Positions 17,023 to 26,501 of a stretch of 64,000 nucleotides of DNA are shown piece after piece. Below the pieces are notes generated by a model. It was not told the origin of the DNA, made no database searches, and saw only the letters and a program-made list of their open reading frames with translations. Each line of letters starts with the position of its first letter. Position 1 is the first letter of the stretch. Where the stretch lies: assembly GCA_023954135.1 (NCBI GenBank), contig JAMLIN010000003.1, forward strand, positions 124,001 through 188,000, in the 5' to 3' direction. The stretch is from Burkholderiaceae bacterium (GTDB lineage Bacteria; Pseudomonadota; Gammaproteobacteria; Burkholderiales; Burkholderiaceae_E). The position numbers and the translations under genes were made by a program.

Positions 17023-17592
17023 TCATCGCGGCCAACGAAAGAACATGCCGACGCGACTTCGATATTTTTTGTAATCACTCCCCAGTGGTGACAATATAAT
17101 ATCCATCTCTTCTTGTCTTCCCGTCCGAAAATAAAGAACCCCCATTACAGTCAAAATAGGCAATCCCAAAAAAAAGGGGGCAACAACAGCCACGCCAGCC
17201 CAAAACAGCAGGTACGACAGATAGAAGGGATGCCGTGCAACCTGATATGCGCCACTCGTTACTAAAGCCTCGGGGGCCCCATGCGTAAATGCTATACCCG
17301 GTCGTCGCTGATTGTGGCTTCGCGTCGTCCAATAAAACAAAAGCAATGACAGCAAGTATAAAACCACCACAACGCCGACCAGCAGATCATTCGAATACAC
17401 TCCTCCAAGCCAAACCAATGGCAATTGCACAATAGCGAACGCCGTTCCAAGCGGGCCCAGACCCCCTCTAATTCGATCCTCGTTCGGTCGTCTAAAATAA
17501 CACCTTCTGCCCCACTGAAAAGCAGCTAAGCAGCCGATATTCAGGACGATCATCGAAACAAACAACAAATCCACGCGACATTCTCCAGGCAT
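17023..17592 (-). CDS. Isoprenylcysteine carboxyl methyltransferase-family integral membrane methyltransferase
   Basis: 189 residues if it starts at ATG 17592; ATG 17640 and 17748 extend it with a Cys-rich stretch that has no family counterpart. It has about five hydrophobic segments and the ICMT/PEMT signature GAYQVARHPFYLSYLLFW, followed by the C-terminal SAM-binding part with RTGRQEEMDIILSPLG and YKKYRSRVGMFFRWPR (glutamate and YxxY-type residues). Enzymes of this family methylate lipophilic carboxylates (prenylcysteine) or lipid amines inside the membrane. It is convergent with the FeeM-like gene and divergent from the GGDEF-EAL gene. Composition is AT-rich like its neighbours. Methylation of the N-acyl amino acid carboxyl is an attractive but untested role. 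Confidence 0.78.
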   Translation of the reverse strand: MPGECRVDLLFVSMIVLNIGCLAAFQWGRRCYFRRPNEDRIRGGLGPLGTAFAIVQLPLVWLGGVYSNDLLVGVVVVLYLLSLLLFYWTTRSHNQRRPGIAFTHGAPEALVTSGAYQVARHPFYLSYLLFWAGVAVVAPFFLGLPILTVMGVLYFRTGRQEEMDIILSPLGSDYKKYRSRVGMFFRWPR

Positions 17593-17778
17593 CTCGCAAG
17601 CAAAGCACTGTACATCATTCGACAAGCTTGCCGCGACCATCTCACACAATGGAGCGCACCGCTGAGATCGCACACACAGAGATGGGCGACGCAACACGTG
17701 CGATACCTCTTCTCCGACCGATGATCTGACACGTATCGACCGTTCCAACTGGATCGCTGACCGCTTGTCGCCAGCACG

Positions 17779-20700
17779 GTGCTGCGGACTTCAGTGCTGC
17801 GTACGCTTGCCGCACGGTCCGTAAACACCTGGCATCAGGTAATTAACTTGAGCGACGTCCGGCGCATTGGTGCTCAATTTCTGTCCCTAGTCGATGTATT
17901 GGCTAAGGGACTGGCTGCTCTTGCGATCCTCGGCGGCATCCTGTTCGCCGTAGCCCTGTTGGCGTTAGACCACAAGCTTGAGCCTCTGCAGCAACTCACG
18001 TTCCGGGCCACGAGTGACGTCGACGGAACTCTATCGGTAGCTAACGCCCGAACTCTTCTTGAATCGGAGAGGGCCGGCGAACGATCTGAGCTCGACACAC
18101 GGAGAAAAGAACACGCGTTTTGGCTATACACGGAGAGCTTTCAATTTGCCAATGAAGAAGGAATTACATTCGAAATAAGCTCCAGGCACATCATCTCCGC
18201 CGACCTGTGGTTAATCGACGATCATGGAGATGTCGTATCCTATTCAAGCACCGCCTCAACAGGCGCCCTGGCGCTCACGCGAGGGCGAGCCGGATTTTCT
18301 CTAACCATTCCCCCATTCGACGGAGATTTACGCGCCCTTATAAAAGTCAACGCAAGCGGCCCAGCGAAGATCGGCATACAGCTATGGAATTCCGCCGAGT
18401 TCACCGAAGCCACGAACCGTTACAACGCGCACGGCGGTGTACTCTTTGGCTGCCTGCTGATGCTCGCTGGGTTCGGCGCTCTGGTGTCATTACTGGCACG
18501 CGACTGGGCTTTCTTTATTTTTGCAGGCTGGGTCCTTGCAAGCCTGAGAATCTCGTCCTATATGGCTGGATGGGACATGTCCTGGATGGGGCTTCCCTTT
18601 CTCGAAGAATATCCAGTCATATCACGCAACATCCCACTAGCGGCGTACGCGATCCTGATGATCGCCTTGTTCCGATCGCTATTTCAAAGTGAAATTACAA
18701 AAGAGACAGATCGACGCCTAGTAACCGCACTAGTCGGCATATCTCCATTTCTATTAGTCACCGCAATTCTATTGCCACATGACAAATACTTGCCGGTTCT
18801 TTGGGCCATCGCAGCGCCGAGCCTAGTGTTACTCATGTGGCTCACGGGTCGCATCTTCTGCTCTACAGGGTCTTCCGTTGCGCTTTGGTATGGCGGTTCA
18901 TGGATCGTCACACTCGCGGGCGCAGCAACGGAAATCGGATATGCGTCCGGAATTCTTGGCATCAAACCGCCGCTTTTGAATGGCGTATCAGGGTCGGTTA
19001 TATCCGCAGCACTAGCAGGAGTTGCGCTGGCTGAAAGAATAAAAATCGAGCGCTCACAACGACTGGCTGCTCAAAGGGAATCATACGCGCTACTGGAAAG
19101 GTTCCGAGAAAACTATAACTCGATGCCAATCGGGCTCTTCAGCGCGAAGCCCGATGGAGCCGTCGTACTGCACAACCCGGAATTCTCGAAGATCTTTCAA
19201 CTGAACGACACGGGCGCGAAAATCAAGCTCTCGGATCTGATCGGCGAAGGGCCGGCCCGAACCGTACTTCGGGCGGTGGAGCACACCCCTGTGGCCGACT
19301 GCGAGGTCCTGTCCGAAAAGGGGGATGGAGAGCCGCGCTGGTTCCTTGCCCGCATCAAGCGCTCTGCGGAAGGTATCGAGGGATCGATCCAGGACATCTC
19401 GGCTCGCAAACAGGCCGAAGGCAAACTCAAGCGACTGGTCACCCATGACTCGCTTACCGGGCTACTCAATCGCCGCGGCCTCGATATCGCGCTCGAACGG
19501 CTGCTCGATAGCGCTCGCATGGGCAATGCCTGCGCTGTGGCGTACGTCGATCTCGACCGCTTCAAGGTGATCAACGACCTCCACGGTCACGCAACCGGGG
19601 ATGCGGTGCTGCGAGTCGTCGCTCAGCGCCTGCAGGAGTCCGTGCGGATCCAGGATTCGGTGGCGCGAATCGCGGATTCGTTCCTCGTCGTGTTCAACGA
19701 CTGTCCCGACTACGCGGTATCCGGGCTCAGCGAGCGGATCCGCGAGGCCATCAGCGGACATCCTTTCGAGGCCAACGGCAAGGTTCTCAGCGTGACCGTC
19801 AGCGTTGGCGTGGTCCAGGTCGACCCCGTCATGCAGGCGGTGGACGTGATCGCCACGGCGGACCGCGCCTGCATGGAAGCCAAGTCTCAGGGCCGCAACC
19901 GGGTCGTCTTCCTCAACGACAAGGACAATTCGCTGCGCAACCATCTCGACGAGATGAAGCTCGTCGCCGACATGCACGGCAATGCGCTGACGGAGCGCTA
20001 CTTCATGGAGTTCCAGCCGATCGTCGCATTGGCCAGCGCCCAGCTCTCCCTGAACTACGAGGTTCTGATCCGCATGCGCGGCCTTGACGGCGAGGTCATC
20101 CCGCCGGGACGATTCATCGGGGCGGCCGAGAGGAACGGCCTGATGTCCCATATCGATCGGTGGGTCCTGAAGTCCACACTCGAGTGGCTCGATAGCCACC
20201 CCATCCATCGGGACCGGCTGAATTTCGCGACGATCAACATCAGCGGCGCTTCGCTGAACGATGCTCGCTTCGTCGAGGATGCGTTCGCGATGATCGCCGA
20301 CCATCCTCTGGCGGTCAGCAAGCTTTGCTTCGAGATCACGGAGAGCGTCGCCCTGCATGACATCGGGTCGACCCGCAATTTCGTGGACCGACTGCGCCGC
20401 TGCGGAGCCAAGCTGGCGCTCGATGATTTCGGTGCGGGGTATACGTCCTTCAACTATCTGAAGGAGATCCCCGCCGACCTGATCAAGATCGACGGCAGCT
20501 TCGTTCGCGACATCAACCGCAATCCGGCCAACTACGCGATCACTCGAATGATCGTCGACCTCACCCACGAACTCGGCATGGAGAGCATTGCCGAGTGGGC
20601 GGAAACCCCCGACACCGTCAAGGCGCTGATCGGCCTCGGGGTCGACTACGGACAGGGCTTCGGGCTGGCCCGTCCGATGGACAAGGGCATCGTCACCGCA

Positions 20701-20787
20701 GCGAAATCGGGACTGGAGCTGGTCAAGGATCAGCGGGTCGCCGAGATGATCTCCCGGGCACGCGAAGTCCGCATCCACATGGTCTGA
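17779..20787 (+). CDS. 7TM-sensor PAS-GGDEF(degenerate)-EAL c-di-GMP protein
   Basis: 1002 residues from GTG 17779. An N-terminal TM helix (~40-65) precedes a periplasmic beta-rich domain (~70-205, 7TMR-DISM-like), then seven TM segments (~210-400), a PAS-like domain (~430-540), GGDEF (~545-710) and EAL (~720-980). The GGDEF signature is lost: ARIADSF stands where RxGGDEF is expected, so cyclase activity is unlikely. The EAL domain keeps YEVLIR, NISGASL, EITES, LDDFGAGYTSF and IKIDGSF, so c-di-GMP phosphodiesterase activity is likely. GC is ~50-55% up to about 19,150 and ~63-65% afterwards, meaning the sensor half looks acquired and the output half looks native. It is divergent from the methyltransferase gene. 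Confidence 0.88.
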   Translation: MLRTSVLRTLAARSVNTWHQVINLSDVRRIGAQFLSLVDVLAKGLAALAILGGILFAVALLALDHKLEPLQQLTFRATSDVDGTLSVANARTLLESERAGERSELDTRRKEHAFWLYTESFQFANEEGITFEISSRHIISADLWLIDDHGDVVSYSSTASTGALALTRGRAGFSLTIPPFDGDLRALIKVNASGPAKIGIQLWNSAEFTEATNRYNAHGGVLFGCLLMLAGFGALVSLLARDWAFFIFAGWVLASLRISSYMAGWDMSWMGLPFLEEYPVISRNIPLAAYAILMIALFRSLFQSEITKETDRRLVTALVGISPFLLVTAILLPHDKYLPVLWAIAAPSLVLLMWLTGRIFCSTGSSVALWYGGSWIVTLAGAATEIGYASGILGIKPPLLNGVSGSVISAALAGVALAERIKIERSQRLAAQRESYALLERFRENYNSMPIGLFSAKPDGAVVLHNPEFSKIFQLNDTGAKIKLSDLIGEGPARTVLRAVEHTPVADCEVLSEKGDGEPRWFLARIKRSAEGIEGSIQDISARKQAEGKLKRLVTHDSLTGLLNRRGLDIALERLLDSARMGNACAVAYVDLDRFKVINDLHGHATGDAVLRVVAQRLQESVRIQDSVARIADSFLVVFNDCPDYAVSGLSERIREAISGHPFEANGKVLSVTVSVGVVQVDPVMQAVDVIATADRACMEAKSQGRNRVVFLNDKDNSLRNHLDEMKLVADMHGNALTERYFMEFQPIVALASAQLSLNYEVLIRMRGLDGEVIPPGRFIGAAERNGLMSHIDRWVLKSTLEWLDSHPIHRDRLNFATINISGASLNDARFVEDAFAMIADHPLAVSKLCFEITESVALHDIGSTRNFVDRLRRCGAKLALDDFGAGYTSFNYLKEIPADLIKIDGSFVRDINRNPANYAITRMIVDLTHELGMESIAEWAETPDTVKALIGLGVDYGQGFGLARPMDKGIVTAAKSGLELVKDQRVAEMISRAREVRIHMV

Positions 20788-20856
20788 ACTGAAACGGCCC
20801 CCACGCTCGCTACTGTCCGCTTCGGCCGCGCTCACAGGCGCGGCCGGTCTCGCCGG

Positions 20857-20875
20857 CGCGAAGCAATGCTTCGCG
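20857..20875. repeat. Perfect 8-bp inverted repeat, 3-base loop
   Basis: cgcgaagc and gcttcgcg flank aat, 70 bases after the GGDEF-EAL stop codon. No T-run follows, so it is not a classical intrinsic terminator; it could be part of a hairpin cluster closing that transcript. Confidence 0.6.
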
Positions 20876-20905
20876 AAACCCCGACTCGACCCCGCCCGAG
20901 GGGGC

Positions 20906-20940
20906 TATCAGTGGCTTCGGGCGGCCGGGCGCCACTGATA
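20906..20940. repeat. Perfect 10-bp inverted repeat, 15-base GC-rich loop
   Basis: tatcagtggc (20906-20915) and gccactgata (20931-20940) are exact reverse complements. It lies midway between the GGDEF-EAL gene and the His-rich FadJ-like gene, and could be a terminator-like hairpin or a protein-binding palindrome for the downstream gene. Confidence 0.6.
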
Positions 20941-21015
20941 CGACCCTGCGTCCCGCGGCGCAGCAATTCCCCTGCCGGTTTATGATTGGTCGCTCGCAGC
21001 AGACCTCCGGCGCCC

Positions 21016-22830
<1,815 letters not shown>

Positions 22831-22852
22831 ACGACCTACTCGATACAGAGCC

Positions 22853-24502
22853 ATGGCACGAGAGAGCAAGAGAGCCCATCCCTATCGCGAACCCGTCACG
22901 CCGCGCCCGGCGGCGACCGTCCTGCTGATGCGCGACGCGGGGGCCGATTTCGAGATCCTCATGACGAGGCGTTCCGAGACAGCCAGCTTCGTCCCCGGGG
23001 TCTTCGTGTTCCCCGGCGGCGCGCTCGATGCGGCCGATCGCTCGACCCGGGCGCAAGCCCTCGCGCGCTTCCGCCCGAGCCAGGATGACGACCTGCGCGC
23101 CTTCTCGATCGCCGCGATCCGCGAGGCCTACGAAGAGCTGGGGATCCTCCTGGCCTACGGCACCGACGGCCGCCTCATCTCGCAGGATGTCGTCGAGCGG
23201 CTCGACCGCAGTGACCAGGCGTTCTTCGACCAGATCGAGCGCGAATCCCTCACCCTCGCCGCCGACAGCATGCGCTGGTACTGCCGCTGGGTGACGGACC
23301 CGGACATGCCCAAGCGCTTCGACGTCCGCTTCCTTGTCGCCCGCATCCCCGACGGGCAGTCGCCGGTCGCCGACGAGTCCGAGCAGTTCGAGCCGATCTG
23401 GATCTCCCCGCGCGAGGCCCTGGATGGTCATGAGACCGGCCGGATCCCGATGATCTTCCCGACCGTCCGGACCTTGCGCCGGCTCGCCGAAGTCCGGTCG
23501 GTCGACGAGGTGCTGGCGCAGTGCCGCGACGATGCGCCGGTGTTCCACTCTTTCCCCCGCGGAGGCTACCGCAAGGGGGAGATCGAACGCTTCTCGGAAC
23601 ACGAGTCTCCCTACGGTGAGCTCGAGCTCGTCTGCCCCGACGGGCAAATCCTCCATCACCTCGACTGGCAGCACGAACGACCGGTCCGGCTCACGCGCGA
23701 CATCCAGCGCCTGACCGCCCCGAATCCCGGAGTCATGACCGGCCCCGGCACCAATACCTACATCGTCGGCGACGCGGATGCCGGCTACGCCGTCATCGAC
23801 CCGGGGCCGGACGACGACCCGGGCCACATCGAGCGGATCGCCGCGATCGTGGGCGACAGGCTGCGCTACATCATCTGCACCCATTCGCACCCGGACCATT
23901 CCCCGGGAGCAGCGCCGCTCAAGGCGCTCGCCGGGGGCACGATCATGGGTCGCCCCACCGCGGAGGCGGTGCGCGAGCTCTGGCCCTTCGAGCCGGAACA
24001 TGTCCTCGAGGACGGCGAGCGCATCGTCGTCGGCGATTCCACCCTGCGCGTCCTGCACACGCCGGGCCACCAGTCCAACCATGTCTGCCTGCTGCTCGAG
24101 GAAGACAGGCTGCTGTTCACGGGCGACCACATCATGAACGGCTCGACCGTGGTCATCAGCCCGCCCGATGGCGACATGCACGCGTACATGTTGGCGCTGG
24201 AACGACTACGCGAGGAACCGGTCGACTACATCCTGCCGGCGCATGGGCATGTGCTGGGCTCGCCCGTGCAGGCGATCGATGCGCTCATCCGCCACCGGCT
24301 CGGCCGCGAGCGCAAGGTGGTCGCCGGGCTGGAGAAGGTGGGCCCGGACGCCACCATCGAAAAGCTGCTGCCGGTGGTCTACGACGACGTCCCGCCCACG
24401 CTCCATCCGGTAGCGGCCCGGTCGCTGCGGGCGCATCTCGACAAGCTGGTGGTCGACGGGCGCGCCAGCGTCGTCAACGAGGCCTGGACGATGGTCGCCT
24501 GA
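22853..24502 (+). CDS. Nudix hydrolase / metallo-beta-lactamase fold fusion protein
   Basis: 549 residues. Residues ~15-230 are a Nudix domain with an enlarged loop; the helix AIREAYEELGIL is the REUxEExGU half of the Nudix box. Residues ~280-480 are an MBL hydrolase with THSHPDH as zinc motif, TPGHQSNH, TGDHIM and AHGH, followed by a winged-helix-like C-terminal segment as in LACTB2-type proteins. Nudix proteins hydrolyse nucleoside-diphosphate-linked compounds including CoA derivatives, and MBL proteins hydrolyse thioesters or phosphoesters. A joint role in CoA or acyl-CoA turnover would fit the neighbouring FadJ-like gene but is unproven. Confidence 0.88.
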   Translation: MARESKRAHPYREPVTPRPAATVLLMRDAGADFEILMTRRSETASFVPGVFVFPGGALDAADRSTRAQALARFRPSQDDDLRAFSIAAIREAYEELGILLAYGTDGRLISQDVVERLDRSDQAFFDQIERESLTLAADSMRWYCRWVTDPDMPKRFDVRFLVARIPDGQSPVADESEQFEPIWISPREALDGHETGRIPMIFPTVRTLRRLAEVRSVDEVLAQCRDDAPVFHSFPRGGYRKGEIERFSEHESPYGELELVCPDGQILHHLDWQHERPVRLTRDIQRLTAPNPGVMTGPGTNTYIVGDADAGYAVIDPGPDDDPGHIERIAAIVGDRLRYIICTHSHPDHSPGAAPLKALAGGTIMGRPTAEAVRELWPFEPEHVLEDGERIVVGDSTLRVLHTPGHQSNHVCLLLEEDRLLFTGDHIMNGSTVVISPPDGDMHAYMLALERLREEPVDYILPAHGHVLGSPVQAIDALIRHRLGRERKVVAGLEKVGPDATIEKLLPVVYDDVPPTLHPVAARSLRAHLDKLVVDGRASVVNEAWTMVA

Positions 24503-24503
24503 C

Positions 24504-25226
24504 CTACTCTTGCGTCTGCCTGCTCGCCTCGTAGCGAGCCTTGTTGTCGGCATTCGGGGGATACAGACCGGGCAGTGCCGCGCCCTGCTGCACCTGCTCC
24601 ATGATCCAGCCCTCCAGGCGCTCCTGCTCGGCGGCCAGCCCCGCGATCTCCCCCACCAGGCTGGCGGGGATCAGAACGGCGCCGTCCTGGTCGGCCACGA
24701 TGACGTCATCGGGAAAGACCGCCACGCCGCCGCAACCGATGGGCTGCTGCCAATCCACGAAGGTCAGTCCGGCCACGGATGGCGGCGCGGCCGTGCCGCC
24801 GGCCCAAACCGCGAGGCCAGTGGAAACCACCCCGGCAAGATCGCGCACCACGCCGTCGCTCACCAGTGCGGCCACGCCTCGCCTGGCCATGCGCGCGCAC
24901 AGGATGTCGCCCCAGAAGCCGGCGTCCCTGGCGCCATTGGCATCGACGACGGCTATGCAGCCCTCGGGCATCTGCTCGATCGCGGCTCGCGTGGACTTCG
25001 GTGAGCTCCAGGACTCCGGTGTCGCCAGATCCTCGCGAGCGGGAACGAAGCGCAGGGTGAAGGCGCGACCCACGATGCGCTGGCCGCCAGCGCTCGGAGT
25101 GATCGGGAACGCACCGCGAATCCAGACGTTGCGCAGCCCCTTCTTGAGCAGGACGGTCGTCAGGGTGGCGGTGGTCACGCCGGACAGGACCTTGAAGGTC
25201 TCGGCATCATCAGGAGTCATATCCAC
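24504..25226 (-). CDS. RraA-like / HMG aldolase-family protein
   Basis: 240 residues. FWGDILCARMARRG and SDGVVRDLAGV form the conserved core of the RraA/4-hydroxy-4-methyl-2-oxoglutarate aldolase family, with the Arg-Asp pair (VRD) that binds pyruvate and Mg2+ in the aldolases. True RraA proteins inhibiting RNase E are ~160 residues; the longer N- and C-terminal parts favour an aldolase or decarboxylase-like enzyme. A second start three codons in (ATG 25220) is possible. It lies 18 bases downstream of an acyl-CoA dehydrogenase on the same strand, so an operon is likely. Confidence 0.82.
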   Translation of the reverse strand: MDMTPDDAETFKVLSGVTTATLTTVLLKKGLRNVWIRGAFPITPSAGGQRIVGRAFTLRFVPAREDLATPESWSSPKSTRAAIEQMPEGCIAVVDANGARDAGFWGDILCARMARRGVAALVSDGVVRDLAGVVSTGLAVWAGGTAAPPSVAGLTFVDWQQPIGCGGVAVFPDDVIVADQDGAVLIPASLVGEIAGLAAEQERLEGWIMEQVQQGAALPGLYPPNADNKARYEASRQTQE

Positions 25227-25244
25227 CTCTTCCTTTTTGTCGGG

Positions 25245-26405
25245 TTACAGGCCGCGCGCGATCACCTCGCGCATGATTTCCGATGAACCGCCGTAGATCC
25301 GGTTCGGACGCACGTCCGCATACGCGCGGGCTATGGGGTATTCGCGCATGTAGCCATAGCCGCCGAAGAACTGCATCAGGTCGTCGATGGAGCGCGTCGC
25401 CTCGCTGGCCCACAGCTTGGCCATGGCGGCGCCATCGGCGGTGAGCGTGCCCTGCAGATACTGCGCAAGGCAACTGTCCACGAACGCGCGGGTGGCGCAG
25501 GCCTGGGTCTTGATGTCGGCCAGCCGAAAGCGGATGAACTGGTTGTCGATCAGGGCGTGGCCGAAGGCCTGGCGCTGCTTGACGTAATCGACGGTCCAGT
25601 CCAGCGCCACTTCCAGCGCGACAGCGCAACGCAGCGCGATCAGCAGGCGCTCGCGGATCAGCCCGCTCATGGCGTAGCCGAAACCCGCATCGAGATCGCC
25701 GATCACCATGTCGGCCGGTACGAAGACCTTGTCCAGGAACAGCTCCGCCGTGTCCTGCGCCAGTTGTCCGATCTTGTCGAGCACCCTGCCACGCGAGAAG
25801 CCGGGGCTGCGCGTATCGACCCAGAACAGGCTGATCCCCCGCGCGCCGGCCTCGGGCCTGGTCTTGGCGAAGACGATCACGCGGTCCGCATGCTGACCGT
25901 TGGTGATGAAGGTCTTCTGGCCCGTCAGCTCGAACCCGCCCTCCACCGCCCTCGCCGCGGTGCGGATGGCCTTGAGGTCGCTGCCCGCGCCCGGCTCCGT
26001 CATCGCGATGGAGCCCACGACCTCGCCGCTGGCCATCCCCGGCAGGAACTCGCGCTTCTGCGCCTCGCTGCCGAACTCCAGCAGATAGGGAGCGACGTTC
26101 TCCGAATGCGTGGTGAAGCCCGTCACGCCTGTCGCCAGTGCGCGGGCGATCTCCTCGACCACGATGGCGCTGAACAGGAAGTCGCCGCCTCCGCCGCCGT
26201 ACTCCTCGGGAATTCCCGGCAGCAGCAGTCCCGCGCTGCCGGCGTCGCGCCAGAGCTGGCGGGGCACCAGTCCCTCGCGCTCCCATTGCGCATGTGACGG
26301 GGTGATCCTGTCGGCGATGAAGCGCGCGACGCTGCTGCGATAGAGCTCGTGATCCGCGTCGAACATGGGGCGGGTCCCGCCACTATGCGATTGGGTCGAA
26401 GTCAT
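25245..26405 (-). CDS. Acyl-CoA dehydrogenase (second copy, LCAD/IVD-type active site)
   Basis: 386 residues from ATG 26405, chosen because AGGGA lies 8 bases upstream; ATG 26366 (MFDADHEL) is the start of family similarity and the main alternative. Signatures are AMTEPGAGSDLKA, FITNGQHADRV and RIYGGSSEIMREVI. As in the gene at 13152-14306 the C-terminal glutamate is replaced by Gly, and the helix-G segment SGLIRERLLIAL supplies the likely base. The two proteins are clearly paralogous. It forms a probable operon with the RraA-like gene and ends the minus-strand cluster downstream of the pnp terminator. Confidence 0.92.
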   Translation of the reverse strand: MTSTQSHSGGTRPMFDADHELYRSSVARFIADRITPSHAQWEREGLVPRQLWRDAGSAGLLLPGIPEEYGGGGGDFLFSAIVVEEIARALATGVTGFTTHSENVAPYLLEFGSEAQKREFLPGMASGEVVGSIAMTEPGAGSDLKAIRTAARAVEGGFELTGQKTFITNGQHADRVIVFAKTRPEAGARGISLFWVDTRSPGFSRGRVLDKIGQLAQDTAELFLDKVFVPADMVIGDLDAGFGYAMSGLIRERLLIALRCAVALEVALDWTVDYVKQRQAFGHALIDNQFIRFRLADIKTQACATRAFVDSCLAQYLQGTLTADGAAMAKLWASEATRSIDDLMQFFGGYGYMREYPIARAYADVRPNRIYGGSSEIMREVIARGL

Positions 26406-26450
26406 GCTTGCGGTCCCTGGAAATCCTCTGCAATACATGGATGGTCCTCG

Positions 26451-26480
26451 AAAAAAAACCGCCCCGACAAGGGGCGGTTT
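26451..26480 (-). terminator. Intrinsic terminator of pnp
   Basis: Read on the minus strand, a 10-bp perfect stem (aaaccgcccc / ggggcggttt) with loop ttgtc is followed by a run of eight T. It starts 21 bases after the pnp stop codon. Confidence 0.92.
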
Positions 26481-26501
26481 CTCGAGGCGATCCGTCCCAG
26501 C

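Larger units (their letters stand above)
14340..19150. other. Low-GC signalling block with a right edge inside a gene
   Basis: Bases from ~14.34 to ~19.15 kb are about 50-55% GC, with AT-ending codons and codons such as TTA, against ~68% in the flanks. It holds the six-TM kinase, the FeeM-like synthase, the ICMT-family methyltransferase and the sensor half of the GGDEF-EAL gene. No integrase, IS element, tRNA or flanking direct repeat was found. Both edges were judged by eye from per-line base counts, so they are approximate to ~100 bases. Confidence 0.65.

Noticed and set aside
14340-19150. Integrated phage or transposon
   Set aside because: No integrase, transposase, terminal repeats or tRNA target were found; only composition marks the block as foreign.
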